From Tropicimonas marinistellae (lineage in GTDB: Bacteria; Pseudomonadota; Alphaproteobacteria; Rhodobacterales; Rhodobacteraceae): a stretch of DNA of 64,000 bases. The DNA lies in contig NZ_LNCI01000013.1 in NCBI RefSeq assembly GCF_001509585.1, forward strand, positions 48,173 through 112,172, read 5' to 3'. The notes beneath the pieces were generated by a model, which was not told the DNA's origin, did no database searches, and saw only the letters and a program-made list of their open reading frames with translations. Shown here piece by piece: positions 37,409 to 46,367 of the stretch; the first letter of the stretch is position 1; each line of letters starts with the position of its first letter. Position numbers and translations under genes: made by a program.

Positions 37409-39286
37409 ATGCGGTATTCGAACGCCTCTCTCGCACGGTCCGGTGCGCTCGCCGTTCTCCTGCTATCGGCCATGCCGGCGGCAGCGCTGGACACCGTGAC
37501 TGTCTCCGTTTCAGGCGGTGACGAGGCGCTCGAGAAAAAGCTGTCGGCTTCGTCGATGCTGATGCGTCAGCTGAACGAACAGGAAGCTTCCCAGAACCAG
37601 TCGCGCTGGACTCGCTGGTTGCGGCGGAACCAGCCCCCGCCCGAGCCTGCCGATCCCTCCGAAACGCTCGCAGCCGCGCGCGCTGAGTACAAAAGGCTTC
37701 TGTCGGTTCTCTACAGCGAAGGCCGCTACGGCGGCACGATCAGCGTGAAGCTCGACGGGCGTGAAGTTGCCGATATCTCACCGCTTGAACCACCGTCCCG
37801 CGTCCGCAATGCCGTGATCGTTGTGCAACCAGGCCCGGAGTTCAAGTTCTCCGAGGCCGGCGTCGCGCCGCTCGCCCCCGAAACCGAGATTCCGGAAGGC
37901 TATGCACGCGGCGAGATCGCGAAATCAGCTGTCATTGGCGATGCGGCGCGCGTTGCCACGAACGCCTGGCGCGATGCCGGCCACGCAAAGGTGGACCTCG
38001 CCGCCGAAGACATTTCGGCCAACCACGCCAGTTCGACGGTCGCGTCGAACCTCACGCTCGCCCCCGGCCCGCGCCTTCGCTTCGGCCCGACGGTGGTGAG
38101 GGGTAACGAGCGCGTACGCACCGAGCGCGTTGTCGCCATCGCCGGCGTTCCCACGGGGGAGGTCTATAGCCCCGAGGAGTTGAACGACGCGGCCGAACGC
38201 CTGCGCCGGTCTGGCGCCTTCAGGTCCGTGTCCCTGCGGGAGGCCGAGACTGCCGGGCCCGGCGATCAGATCGCCATCGAAGCCGATGTGCTGGAAGACA
38301 AGCGCCGACGTCTCGGTTTCGGCGCCGAGATCTCAACCCAGGAGGGCGGTCGTTTCAATGCCTACTGGATGCACCGCAACCTTCTTGGTGGCGCGGAAAA
38401 CCTCCGGTTCGATCTGGATATCGAGAACATTGGCACCACCGCACCGAACAACGGGATGGACTATATCCTGAGCGGTATCCTCTCGCGGCCGGCCACGTTC
38501 CATTCCGACGTGGACGCGCTGCTGCGGGCGTATATCGAGCATGAGGATGAGCCCGGCTACGTCGCCACCACGGCCGAGGCCGGCGGGGGCTTCACCTGGC
38601 ATATCTCGAACGAGCTGGAATTCTCGGCCGGACTCGATTTTCGCCTTTCGGAAGTGGAAGACGCCTTTGGCGAGCGGGAATACTCCATGGTCTCCTTCCC
38701 GCTGGATCTGGAGTGGGATACCCGCGACAACGAGTTCGACGCCACCGAAGGTTTCTATGTCGACACCGAATTGCGGCCCTTTACCGGGATCGACAACATG
38801 GAGAACGGCGCGCTTCTGGAGATCGACGCCCGCACCTATTGGGGCTTTGGCGAGAGGAAGAACACCGTTCTTGCCGGGCGCGTCCAGTGGGGTAGCCTCT
38901 TCGGGCCGGACATCCCCGACGCGCCGCAGGACTACCTCTTCTTCGCGGGCGGCGGCGGCTCCGTGCGCGGCCAGCCGTACCAGTCACTCGGAACCGGCGA
39001 GATTGACGATACGATCATCGGCGGACGTTCCTACGTGGCGCTGTCCGGCGAAATCCGTAGCTATGTCCGTGGCAATCTCGGCGTCGTCGGCTTCATCGAC
39101 GCGGGCTACGTCGGCGCCGAAGAGGTCTATGACGGGTCCGGCGAATGGATGTCTGGCGGTGGAATCGGCGTTCGATACAGGACGGGTTTCGGACCGATCC
39201 GGGTAGACATCGCGACGCCCATCGACGGCGGCCCCGACGACGCGGACTCGGTCCAGCTCTATATCGGTGTCGGACAGGCTTTCTGA
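37409..39286 (+). CDS. tamA: TamA, BamA-family outer-membrane assembly protein
   Basis: A 625-residue protein with a signal peptide (MRYSNASLARSGALAVLLLSAMPAAALD). Residues about 30-260 hold POTRA domains (for example PRLRFGPTVVRGNERVRTERVVAIAGVPTGEVYSPEELNDAAERLRRSGAFRSVSL). The C-terminal 350 residues form an Omp85 barrel with the lid-lock-type VRGQPYQSLG motif and a terminal aromatic (VQLYIGVGQAF). The stop overlaps the tamB start (TGATG), giving the standard tamA-tamB pair that helps assemble outer-membrane proteins or move phospholipids. Confidence 0.93.
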   Translation: MRYSNASLARSGALAVLLLSAMPAAALDTVTVSVSGGDEALEKKLSASSMLMRQLNEQEASQNQSRWTRWLRRNQPPPEPADPSETLAAARAEYKRLLSVLYSEGRYGGTISVKLDGREVADISPLEPPSRVRNAVIVVQPGPEFKFSEAGVAPLAPETEIPEGYARGEIAKSAVIGDAARVATNAWRDAGHAKVDLAAEDISANHASSTVASNLTLAPGPRLRFGPTVVRGNERVRTERVVAIAGVPTGEVYSPEELNDAAERLRRSGAFRSVSLREAETAGPGDQIAIEADVLEDKRRRLGFGAEISTQEGGRFNAYWMHRNLLGGAENLRFDLDIENIGTTAPNNGMDYILSGILSRPATFHSDVDALLRAYIEHEDEPGYVATTAEAGGGFTWHISNELEFSAGLDFRLSEVEDAFGEREYSMVSFPLDLEWDTRDNEFDATEGFYVDTELRPFTGIDNMENGALLEIDARTYWGFGERKNTVLAGRVQWGSLFGPDIPDAPQDYLFFAGGGGSVRGQPYQSLGTGEIDDTIIGGRSYVALSGEIRSYVRGNLGVVGFIDAGYVGAEEVYDGSGEWMSGGGIGVRYRTGFGPIRVDIATPIDGGPDDADSVQLYIGVGQAF

Positions 39287-42200
39287 TGAAACATCTGCGT
39301 AACGCCGCCCTGCCTGCCGCTGCCGTTGCAATCGTGCTGCTCATGCCGTCTGCGCAAGCGGCGGACGACGACGACGGCGGGATGATCCAGCGTTTTCTGC
39401 AGGACAAACTGTCGGGCGCCGGACGTGAGGTTTCGATCAGTGGTTTCGAGGGGCTGCTCGCCGGGCAGGCGCGCCTCGCGGAGATGACAATTGCGGATCA
39501 GGACGGGGTCTGGCTCATCCTGAGGGATGCGGTGCTGGACTGGAACCGCGCGTCGCTTCTTCGCGGCAATCTCACGGTGCGCGAACTGACCGCGGCAGAA
39601 TTGATCGTGGTGCGCAAGCCGGCTCCCGGGCCGGATACGACCACTGCCGCTGCGCCGGAGGCTGAGGCCTCGGGGTTTGCCCTGCCGGAGCTCCCGGTTG
39701 CAATCCGGATCGACAAGCTGGCGATCGAGCGGGCCGAACTTGGGGAACCCCTGCTCGGACAGGAAGCTATCCTGTCGCTCGACGGCGCCGTTACGCTGGT
39801 CGAAGGCGAGGGAGCCGTCGACATTCGCACCGAACGACTGGACCGCGAGGGCGATTTCATTGCGCTTCAGGGCGGCTTCGTGAACGAAAGCCGCAATCTG
39901 ACGATCAATCTGGAAGTGGTCGAAGGCGCGGGCGGGCTCATCTCCACGCTGTCGAAACTGCCCGGCTCGCCCTCGGTGGACCTCAGCGTCAAGGGCGACG
40001 GACCACTCAACGACTTCGGCGCCGACATTGCCCTACGTACGGATGACGAGGACCGCATTGCAGGGAGCGTCTCGACAACGGCAACGGCGTCCGGCGGCAC
40101 AGATTTCGCCGCCGACATCGGGGGCGATATCACGCCGCTCCTGCCACCAGAATTCCACGAGTTCTTCGGCGACGATCTTCGCCTTGTTGCCCGTGGCAAT
40201 CGTGATGCCGAGGGCGCAATCGATCTCTCGGATCTGACGCTCGATGCGGAAAGCCTCGATCTGAACGGCACCGCGCAAATCGGCGCCGACGGCCTGCCCC
40301 GGTCCTTTGCCCTGACGGGAGAATTGGCGCATCGCGATGGGCAGCCGGTGCAATTGCCCGTGGCGGGCCCGGGGATCTTCCTCGATTCGGTACAGCTCGA
40401 CGCGGCATTCGATGCGGCGCAGAGCGACCGCTGGACGCTGGACGCGTCCATCGACGGTCTCGACACCGAAAGCGCCGACCTCGACCGCCTGGAATTGAAT
40501 GGTGTCGGCAGCATCACGCAAGACCCACAGGCCGTGACGGCGGACCTCCTATTCGATGCCACGGGGCTCGGCCTTGCCGAGGCGGGGCTGGCCGAGGCGG
40601 TCGGCGAGGCCATCAGCGGCGGCGCATCGCTGGCCTGGGAGGCCGGCGGTCCGCTCAACCTGACTCAATTCTATGCGGACGGGGCGGATTACGGTGTGAC
40701 GGTGCTGGGCGACGCCCGCATCAGTGGGCGCAGCGTCCAGCTTTCGGGCGAGGCGCGTGTTCGCGCCGACGACCTGTCCCGTTTCTCGACGATTTCCGGT
40801 CAGCAACTCACGGGACGCACGAGCGCAACGGTCACCGGACAGGGTGATGTGCTTGGTGGTCAATTCGCCGTGTCGGTGGACCTCGAGGGCGACGGGCTGT
40901 CGATCGGCCAGGAAACCGCCGACCGGCTGCTGACCGAGCCCGTGACCCTTTCGACCGCCATCCGGCGCGATACCGGCGGCACGGAGCTCGACATTTTCGA
41001 GTTTCGCAGCCGCGCCATTACGGCCGATGCCAAGGGCCGGGTTGGCAGCGGGAATTCGGATATCGGGTTCACCGCTGCTTTGAGCGACATCGGACTCGTG
41101 ATGCCCGGGCAGGAAGGCGCCGTCGCGCTTGAGGGGAAGGCCCGCGAATCCGCGCCCGGCGACTGGCTGGTCAACCTCGGCCTCGACGCGCCCTGGGACC
41201 TGACCGGCACGGTGGACGGTCGGATCAAACCGGGTGAAAGCGATGTGACGCTCGACCTCTCCCTTCCGGATATCGCACCGTTGGTGCCCGGCCACAGCGG
41301 CGCGGTGACGGTAAAGGGGCAGGCCGCGGAAACCGGCGAGGAAGGCGCGTGGGGGCTCGACCTCGACGTGACAGCGCCCTACGACCTGTCGGCCGGTGTC
41401 GACGGGGTCTATGCCCCCGGCGCAACGGATGTCGGGCTCCAGATCGACCTGCCGGACGTGGCACCGCTGGTGCCGGGACACACCGGTGCGGTGTCGCTGA
41501 CCGGTACGGCAAAGGAAACCGAAGCAGGCGGCTGGCAGGCCGCGTTTGAGGGCAGCGGTCCGTATGAGGCCGCGCTCGACCTTGTCGGCGACATCACGCC
41601 CGGCGCACCGAGCAAGGTCACGCTCTCGGCCGGGCTGCCGGATATTTCGCCGCTTGTGCCGAGCCTTTCTGGACCGGTGCGCGCCGAGGGCACCGCGAGC
41701 GATGCCGGCGACGGTCTGTGGCAAATCGACTTCGACGCAGGCGGGCCACTCGATGCGACGGCGACTGTCGACGGCGTGGTCGGTGGCGGCCAGAGCGATG
41801 TGGCCCTCGATGTGTCGGTGCCGGATATCACGCCGCTGGTGCCGCAACTCCCCGGCGCGGTCCGCGCGACGGGAACGGCGCGCGAGGCAGGCGGTGGCCA
41901 GTGGGACGTGGATTTCGACGTGGACGGGCCCGTGGGTGCCACAGCCGCCCTGACAGGCGCGGTGGGCGGCACCGGAACGGATGTGAATGTGACGCTCGAC
42001 GTGCCGGACATTTCTCCGCTGGCGCCGGGCTTCACGGGCGCACTTCGCGCCCAGGCCGCGGCCGCGCAGACCGACTCCGGTGCATGGGACCTCTCGGTCG
42101 ATGCAAACGGCCCCTACAGCAGCACCCTCCGCGCCGGCGGCACCTATGGCGACGGCGCCTCCGATCTCTCCATCGAGGCCGCCCTGCCGGATATCGCACC

Positions 42201-43833
42201 GCTTGCCAGCGGCCTTTCCGGCCCGCTCTCGCTCAACGGCACCGCGCGCGAGGCCGAGGCTGGCGCCTGGGATGTCGCGCTGGACGCCGGAGGGCCGTAC
42301 AGTTCCAGCGTGAATGCAACCGGCCGGATCGCACCTGAGGAAACGGCGCTCGACCTGGACATCTCCGTGCCGTCCGTATCGCCGTTTGCGCCGGGCGTTA
42401 CCGGCGGATTCGATGCCAACGGGACCGTGCGCCAACAGGATGGCGACTACGCGGTCGACCTCACCACAAACGGGCCCGAAGGTGTCTCCAGCGCCGTTGC
42501 GGGCACCGTGGCAGGCGATTTCTCTACGATGAACATCACCGCCGACGGCAGCGCACCGCTCGGCATCGCCAATCGTTTCATCACCCCGGCTTCGGTTCTT
42601 GGCACCGCGAATTTCGACCTCGCCATCGATGGCGCCCCGTCGCTTCAGGCGGTCTCCGGGACGGTCAATATCGCGGGCGCGCGCCTGACCATCCCGGGCG
42701 TGCTCCGAACGCTCGACGACATTGGCGTCCAGCTCAACCTGAACGGCGAATCGATGCAGATCGACGCATCCGCGAACGGACCGGATGGCGGCAGCGTCGC
42801 CGCGAACGGATCGCTTCAGCTCACCGGCGACATGAACGCCGATCTGACCGCATCGCTGAACGAGTTCGTCCTGTATGATCCGCTCCTCTATCGCACGTCG
42901 TTGAACGGTCGCGTCGAAATCGCGGGCCCCCTGGCCGGGAACGCGGCGATTGACGGCACGATCAACGTCGGGCGCACAGAGGTTCGTATTCCCGACGGTG
43001 GCCTTGGGTATGGCGGCGCGATCCCCAATGTAAGCCACATCAATGAACCTTCCGACGTTTTCCTGACCCGCACCCGCGCCGGGCTGGTGGAGAAGGAGAA
43101 GGAAGAAACGTCCGGAGGTGGCGGCGGCGGCGGTCCGGCCTATGGGCTGAACCTTCGGGTCAATGTTCCCGGCCAGGTCTACATTCGCGGCCGCGGGCTC
43201 GACGTGGAAATGGGTGGCGCGATGCGGGTTACAGGGACGACCGCAGCCCCCAACCCGGTCGGCGAGATCGAAGTGATCCGCGGTCGGCTTGACGTGCTCG
43301 GACAACGCCTGAACGTGGACGAAGGCCGCGTTTCCCTCGCGGGCGGACTCCAACCGTATCTCGACATCCAGGCCTATTCGCAGCGGGACGATTTCGAGTT
43401 CATCGCGCTGATCACCGGCCCGGTGGATGACCCGGAGTTCGACCTGACCTCCTCCCCCTCCTTACCCGAAGACGAAGTGCTTGCGCAGTTCCTGTTCGGC
43501 AAGGGGCTCGATGACCTTTCGCCCCTGCAGGCGGTGCAGCTGGCAAATGCGGTCGCAATGCTCACCGGACGCGGCGGTATTGGCGTTCTGGGAAATCTGC
43601 GGGAGGGTCTGGGCCTCGACGATCTGGATCTCGCCACCAATGCCGAAGGCGATACGGAAGTCCGCGCCGGGCGCTACCTCAGCGACAACGTCTATACGGA
43701 ATTCGTCGCCGACAGCGAAGGCGACACGGAGATCGACATCAATATCGACGTGTCCCGGAATTTCACCGTGAAGGGCACGACCTCATCCAGCGGCGACAGT
43801 TCCATCGGCATCTATTGGGAGCGCGACTACTAG
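39286..43833 (+). CDS. tamB: TamB, inner-membrane AsmA-like bridge protein
   Basis: A 1515-residue protein with an N-terminal hydrophobic segment (residues 6-26) acting as signal or anchor, a long beta-rich hydrophobic-groove body, and the conserved C-terminal TamB domain (GRLDVLGQRLNVDEGRVSLAGGLQPYLDIQA, ending GIYWERDY). It spans the periplasm to TamA. Residues about 600-1060 contain eight tandem repeats of 61-62 residues, each with a phrase like LPDIAPLVPGHSGAV followed by G-T-A-x-E and a W. A Gly-rich loop GGGGGGG lies near residue 1280. Confidence 0.93.
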   Translation: MKHLRNAALPAAAVAIVLLMPSAQAADDDDGGMIQRFLQDKLSGAGREVSISGFEGLLAGQARLAEMTIADQDGVWLILRDAVLDWNRASLLRGNLTVRELTAAELIVVRKPAPGPDTTTAAAPEAEASGFALPELPVAIRIDKLAIERAELGEPLLGQEAILSLDGAVTLVEGEGAVDIRTERLDREGDFIALQGGFVNESRNLTINLEVVEGAGGLISTLSKLPGSPSVDLSVKGDGPLNDFGADIALRTDDEDRIAGSVSTTATASGGTDFAADIGGDITPLLPPEFHEFFGDDLRLVARGNRDAEGAIDLSDLTLDAESLDLNGTAQIGADGLPRSFALTGELAHRDGQPVQLPVAGPGIFLDSVQLDAAFDAAQSDRWTLDASIDGLDTESADLDRLELNGVGSITQDPQAVTADLLFDATGLGLAEAGLAEAVGEAISGGASLAWEAGGPLNLTQFYADGADYGVTVLGDARISGRSVQLSGEARVRADDLSRFSTISGQQLTGRTSATVTGQGDVLGGQFAVSVDLEGDGLSIGQETADRLLTEPVTLSTAIRRDTGGTELDIFEFRSRAITADAKGRVGSGNSDIGFTAALSDIGLVMPGQEGAVALEGKARESAPGDWLVNLGLDAPWDLTGTVDGRIKPGESDVTLDLSLPDIAPLVPGHSGAVTVKGQAAETGEEGAWGLDLDVTAPYDLSAGVDGVYAPGATDVGLQIDLPDVAPLVPGHTGAVSLTGTAKETEAGGWQAAFEGSGPYEAALDLVGDITPGAPSKVTLSAGLPDISPLVPSLSGPVRAEGTASDAGDGLWQIDFDAGGPLDATATVDGVVGGGQSDVALDVSVPDITPLVPQLPGAVRATGTAREAGGGQWDVDFDVDGPVGATAALTGAVGGTGTDVNVTLDVPDISPLAPGFTGALRAQAAAAQTDSGAWDLSVDANGPYSSTLRAGGTYGDGASDLSIEAALPDIAPLASGLSGPLSLNGTAREAEAGAWDVALDAGGPYSSSVNATGRIAPEETALDLDISVPSVSPFAPGVTGGFDANGTVRQQDGDYAVDLTTNGPEGVSSAVAGTVAGDFSTMNITADGSAPLGIANRFITPASVLGTANFDLAIDGAPSLQAVSGTVNIAGARLTIPGVLRTLDDIGVQLNLNGESMQIDASANGPDGGSVAANGSLQLTGDMNADLTASLNEFVLYDPLLYRTSLNGRVEIAGPLAGNAAIDGTINVGRTEVRIPDGGLGYGGAIPNVSHINEPSDVFLTRTRAGLVEKEKEETSGGGGGGGPAYGLNLRVNVPGQVYIRGRGLDVEMGGAMRVTGTTAAPNPVGEIEVIRGRLDVLGQRLNVDEGRVSLAGGLQPYLDIQAYSQRDDFEFIALITGPVDDPEFDLTSSPSLPEDEVLAQFLFGKGLDDLSPLQAVQLANAVAMLTGRGGIGVLGNLREGLGLDDLDLATNAEGDTEVRAGRYLSDNVYTEFVADSEGDTEIDINIDVSRNFTVKGTTSSSGDSSIGIYWERDY
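41086..42555 (+). repeat. Eight tandem 61-62-codon repeats within tamB
   Basis: Unit starts, taken at the D of the DIxPLxPG phrase, fall at 41086, 41269, 41455, 41641, 41824, 42007, 42190 and 42373 (steps of 183 or 186 nt). The phrases read DIGLVMPG, DIAPLVPG, DVAPLVPG, DISPLVPS, DITPLVPQ, DISPLAPG, DIAPLASG and SVSPFAPG. The last unit is the most diverged. All steps keep the reading frame, so these are protein repeats. Confidence 0.85.
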
Positions 43834-43865
43834 GGCGGGACGAGGTTCCCGCAAGTCGTTCCGCC
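43834..43865. terminator. Hairpin between convergent tamB and uraH
   Basis: GGCGGGACGA (43834-43843) pairs with TCGTTCCGCC (43856-43865) with one mismatch around a 12-nt loop, directly after the tamB stop. No T-run follows. It could serve as a terminator or 3' stabiliser. Confidence 0.4.
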
Positions 43866-43985
43866 ATCACCTAATCCATCTTGCGCCGCCGTGGCCACGC
43901 CGCGCGCATGGTGCAAAACGCCGGAAAGTGGGGTCGATCTGGCCCCTGCGGTTCGATCCGGACGCATCCGCTTCCCGGGTCTGGA

Positions 43986-44339
43986 CTAGCTCCCTCGGTA
44001 TGTCGAATACCCGTATGGCGAGACCAGCAATGGAACATGGTAATGGACCGCCTCCGACATGCCAAACCGGATCGGTATCGCATCGAGGAACAGCGGCTCT
44101 CCCCCTGCCTGCCCGGTCCGGCGAAGGTAATCGCCAGCGAAGAAGATCAGCTCGTAGGTACCGGTCTTGAATTTTCCCTCCGGGAGGATTGGCGCGTCCG
44201 TTCGCCCGTCAAAATTGGTGACAGCCTCGGCGATCTTTCGGTGGGAGTTGCCGGACACCCTGTAGAGTGCAATCCCGATCCCCTCCGCCGGCAATCCGAG
44301 GGCGGTGTCCAGCACATGCGTTGTCAGGTATCCCGCCAT
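43986..44339 (-). CDS. uraH: 5-hydroxyisourate hydrolase
   Basis: A 117-residue transthyretin-like enzyme that opens 5-hydroxyisourate to OHCU in urate breakdown. Signatures are the N-terminal GYLTTHVLDTALGLPA and the C-terminal tetrapeptide YRGS with HYHVPLLVSPYGYSTYRGS. The start MAGYLTTHV has GGAGGG 5 nt upstream; the longer frame to 44417 is unlikely. It is divergent from puuE-uraD with 101 bp between starts, so a shared regulator could control both. Confidence 0.92.
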   Translation of the reverse strand: MAGYLTTHVLDTALGLPAEGIGIALYRVSGNSHRKIAEAVTNFDGRTDAPILPEGKFKTGTYELIFFAGDYLRRTGQAGGEPLFLDAIPIRFGMSEAVHYHVPLLVSPYGYSTYRGS

Positions 44340-44440
44340 CTGGTCCCTCCGGCTTGCGTCGCCCCCATGAAGGCGTGAAAGTACGGGGCAGGCAAGCCCT
44401 TTGCGGCAACGCAGCACAAATCATCCAGGAGATTGACGCA

Positions 44441-45859
44441 ATGGATCGCTACCCCCGCGACATGCACGGCCACGGCGAAGAGCCACCACATGCAGGTTGG
44501 CCCAATGGCGCGAAAATCGCCGTGCAGATCGTTCTGAACTACGAGGAGGGCGGCGAAAACTGCCTGCTGCACGGCGACGCGGCCTCGGAGGCATTTCTGT
44601 CGGAGATCGTCGGCGCGGCGCCATGGCCGGGGCAACGACACTGGAACATGGAGTCGATCTACGAATATGGCGCACGCGCCGGGTTCTGGCGCCTGCACCG
44701 GTTGCTCACGGCCCGAGGTATCCCGATCACCGTCTACGGCGTCGCCACGGCGCTGGCCCGTGCACCGGCGCAGGTGAAGGCGATGCAGGAAGCGGGTTGG
44801 GAAATCGCGTCGCATGGGCTGAAGTGGATCGAGTACAAGGATTTCACCGTCGAGGACGAACGCGCCCATCTGGAGGAGGCGATCCGGCTGCACAGGGAAG
44901 TCACCGGCGAACGCCCCCGCGGCTGGTACACCGGGCGCTGCTCCATGCAGTCGGTGGAAATCGCAGCGCGGGAAGGCGGCTTCGACTACATCGCCGACGT
45001 CTATTCGGACGACCTGCCCTATTGGATCGAGGTGGATGGGCGCGACCAGCTCCTCGTGCCTTACACGCTCGACGCCAATGACATGCGCTTTGCCACGCCG
45101 CAGGGGTTCAACTCGGGCGATCAGTTCTTCGCCTACCTGAAGGACAGTTTCGACTGTCTCTATGCAGAGGGTAGGGCCGGCGCACCCAAGATGCTCTCCA
45201 TCGGCCTGCATTGCCGCCTCGCCGGCAGGCCAGGGCGTGCCGCGGCGCTCCAGCGCTTCCTCGACCATGCGGCAAGTCATTCCGGCGTCTGGTTCGCCCG
45301 CCGCATCGACATCGCACACCATTGGGCGGACCGGCACCCGCCTCGCAAGGGACTGCGTCCGAGCCGGATGGACAAGGACAGTTTCGTCGCCCAATTCGGC
45401 GGGGTCTTCGAGCATTCTCCGTGGATCGCCGAACGCGCCTTCGACCTGGAACTCGGCCCCGCACACGATACGGCCATTGGCGTGCATTCCGCGCTGGCGC
45501 GCGCGTTTCGCTCCGCCAGCGACGAGGAGCGAACGGGTGTCTTGCGGGCGCACCCCGATCTGGCCGGAAAGCTCGCGCAGGCAAAGCGCCTGACCGCCGA
45601 CAGCACGGCCGAACAGGCCAGCGCCGGGCTCGATGCGCTGACCGACAGCGAACGCGACACCTTCACCCGGCTCAATACCGGCTACACGGAAAAATTCGGC
45701 TTTCCCTTCATCATCGCCGTGCGCGATCACGACAAGGCAGGGATTCTCGCGGCCTTCGAGCGCCGGTTGGCACATGACGCCGCGGCTGAATTCGCCGAAG
45801 CCTGTCGACAGGTGGAACGGATTGCGGAACTGCGCCTGCAAGCGATGGATCTGCCATGA
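44441..45859 (+). CDS. puuE: Fused allantoinase (PuuE) and OHCU decarboxylase (UraD)
   Basis: A 472-residue two-domain protein. Residues 1-300 are a polysaccharide-deacetylase-type allantoinase: RYPRDMHGHGEEPPHAGWPNGAKIAVQIVLNYEEGGENCLLHGD, and the sequence VYGVATALARAPAQV and IASHGLKWIEYKDF. Residues 310-472 are OHCU decarboxylase: FGGVFEHSPWIAERAF, RAHPDLAGKLAQAKRLTADSTAEQASAGL, and NTGYTEKFGFPFIIAVRDHDK. Together they take OHCU through allantoin to allantoate. AGGAG precedes the ATG. The fusion order (later enzyme first) suggests substrate channelling. Confidence 0.92.
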   Translation: MDRYPRDMHGHGEEPPHAGWPNGAKIAVQIVLNYEEGGENCLLHGDAASEAFLSEIVGAAPWPGQRHWNMESIYEYGARAGFWRLHRLLTARGIPITVYGVATALARAPAQVKAMQEAGWEIASHGLKWIEYKDFTVEDERAHLEEAIRLHREVTGERPRGWYTGRCSMQSVEIAAREGGFDYIADVYSDDLPYWIEVDGRDQLLVPYTLDANDMRFATPQGFNSGDQFFAYLKDSFDCLYAEGRAGAPKMLSIGLHCRLAGRPGRAAALQRFLDHAASHSGVWFARRIDIAHHWADRHPPRKGLRPSRMDKDSFVAQFGGVFEHSPWIAERAFDLELGPAHDTAIGVHSALARAFRSASDEERTGVLRAHPDLAGKLAQAKRLTADSTAEQASAGLDALTDSERDTFTRLNTGYTEKFGFPFIIAVRDHDKAGILAAFERRLAHDAAAEFAEACRQVERIAELRLQAMDLP

Positions 45860-46347
45860 GCCGGATCACGCCCGAGCCGCTGACACCGGCCGCCTTCGCC
45901 CCGTTCGGCGACGTTCTGGAAGTGACGGGCGCGCCGGACAAGCTGATCAACGCCGGGATGTGCGGCCGCTTCCACGACCGCGCCCGGCTCGATTTCGCAG
46001 ACGGGCGCGCCGGTCTCAGCCTGTTTCATGCCGAACCGCGGCAATTGCCGTACACGTTCGATTTGGTCGAGCGCCACCCCGACGGAAGTCAGGCATTCGT
46101 CCCGATGGCGCTCGACCCGTTTCTGGTGATCGTCGCGCCTGACCAAAACGGCCGGCCGGGCATGCCGCGTGCCTTTGTCACCACGCCCGGCCAGGCGATC
46201 AATTTCCACCGTGGCACATGGCACGGGGTGCTGACGCCGCTCCATGCGCCGGGTCTGTTTGCCGTTGTCGACCGGATCGGACCGGGTGCGAACCTCGAGG
46301 AGTTCACCTACACCGCTGCCTTCACGGTGGACGCGCCCGCAGCCTGA
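45856..46347 (+). CDS. allA: Ureidoglycolate lyase
   Basis: A 163-residue cupin-type enzyme releasing urea and glyoxylate from ureidoglycolate. Signatures are LTPAAFAPFGDVLE, LFHAEPRQLPYTFDLVERHPDGSQAFVPM and INFHRGTWHGVLTPL, whose histidines bind metal. It overlaps puuE-uraD by 4 bp (ATGA). No allantoicase gene (alc) that would make ureidoglycolate from allantoate is in the window. Confidence 0.92.
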   Translation: MSRITPEPLTPAAFAPFGDVLEVTGAPDKLINAGMCGRFHDRARLDFADGRAGLSLFHAEPRQLPYTFDLVERHPDGSQAFVPMALDPFLVIVAPDQNGRPGMPRAFVTTPGQAINFHRGTWHGVLTPLHAPGLFAVVDRIGPGANLEEFTYTAAFTVDAPAA

Positions 46348-46367
46348 CCCGACGCGGGCGCGCGCCG

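Noticed and set aside
41086..42555. Regular repeats considered as a CRISPR array
   Set aside because: The period is 183-186 nt, repeats are diverged, and they translate into a protein repeat within tamB.
40549..43353. A 934-residue open frame on the minus strand opposite tamB
   Set aside because: It is a mirror of the repeats and high GC in tamB, lacks a ribosome site and shows only low-complexity Arg/Gly/Asp-rich sequence.
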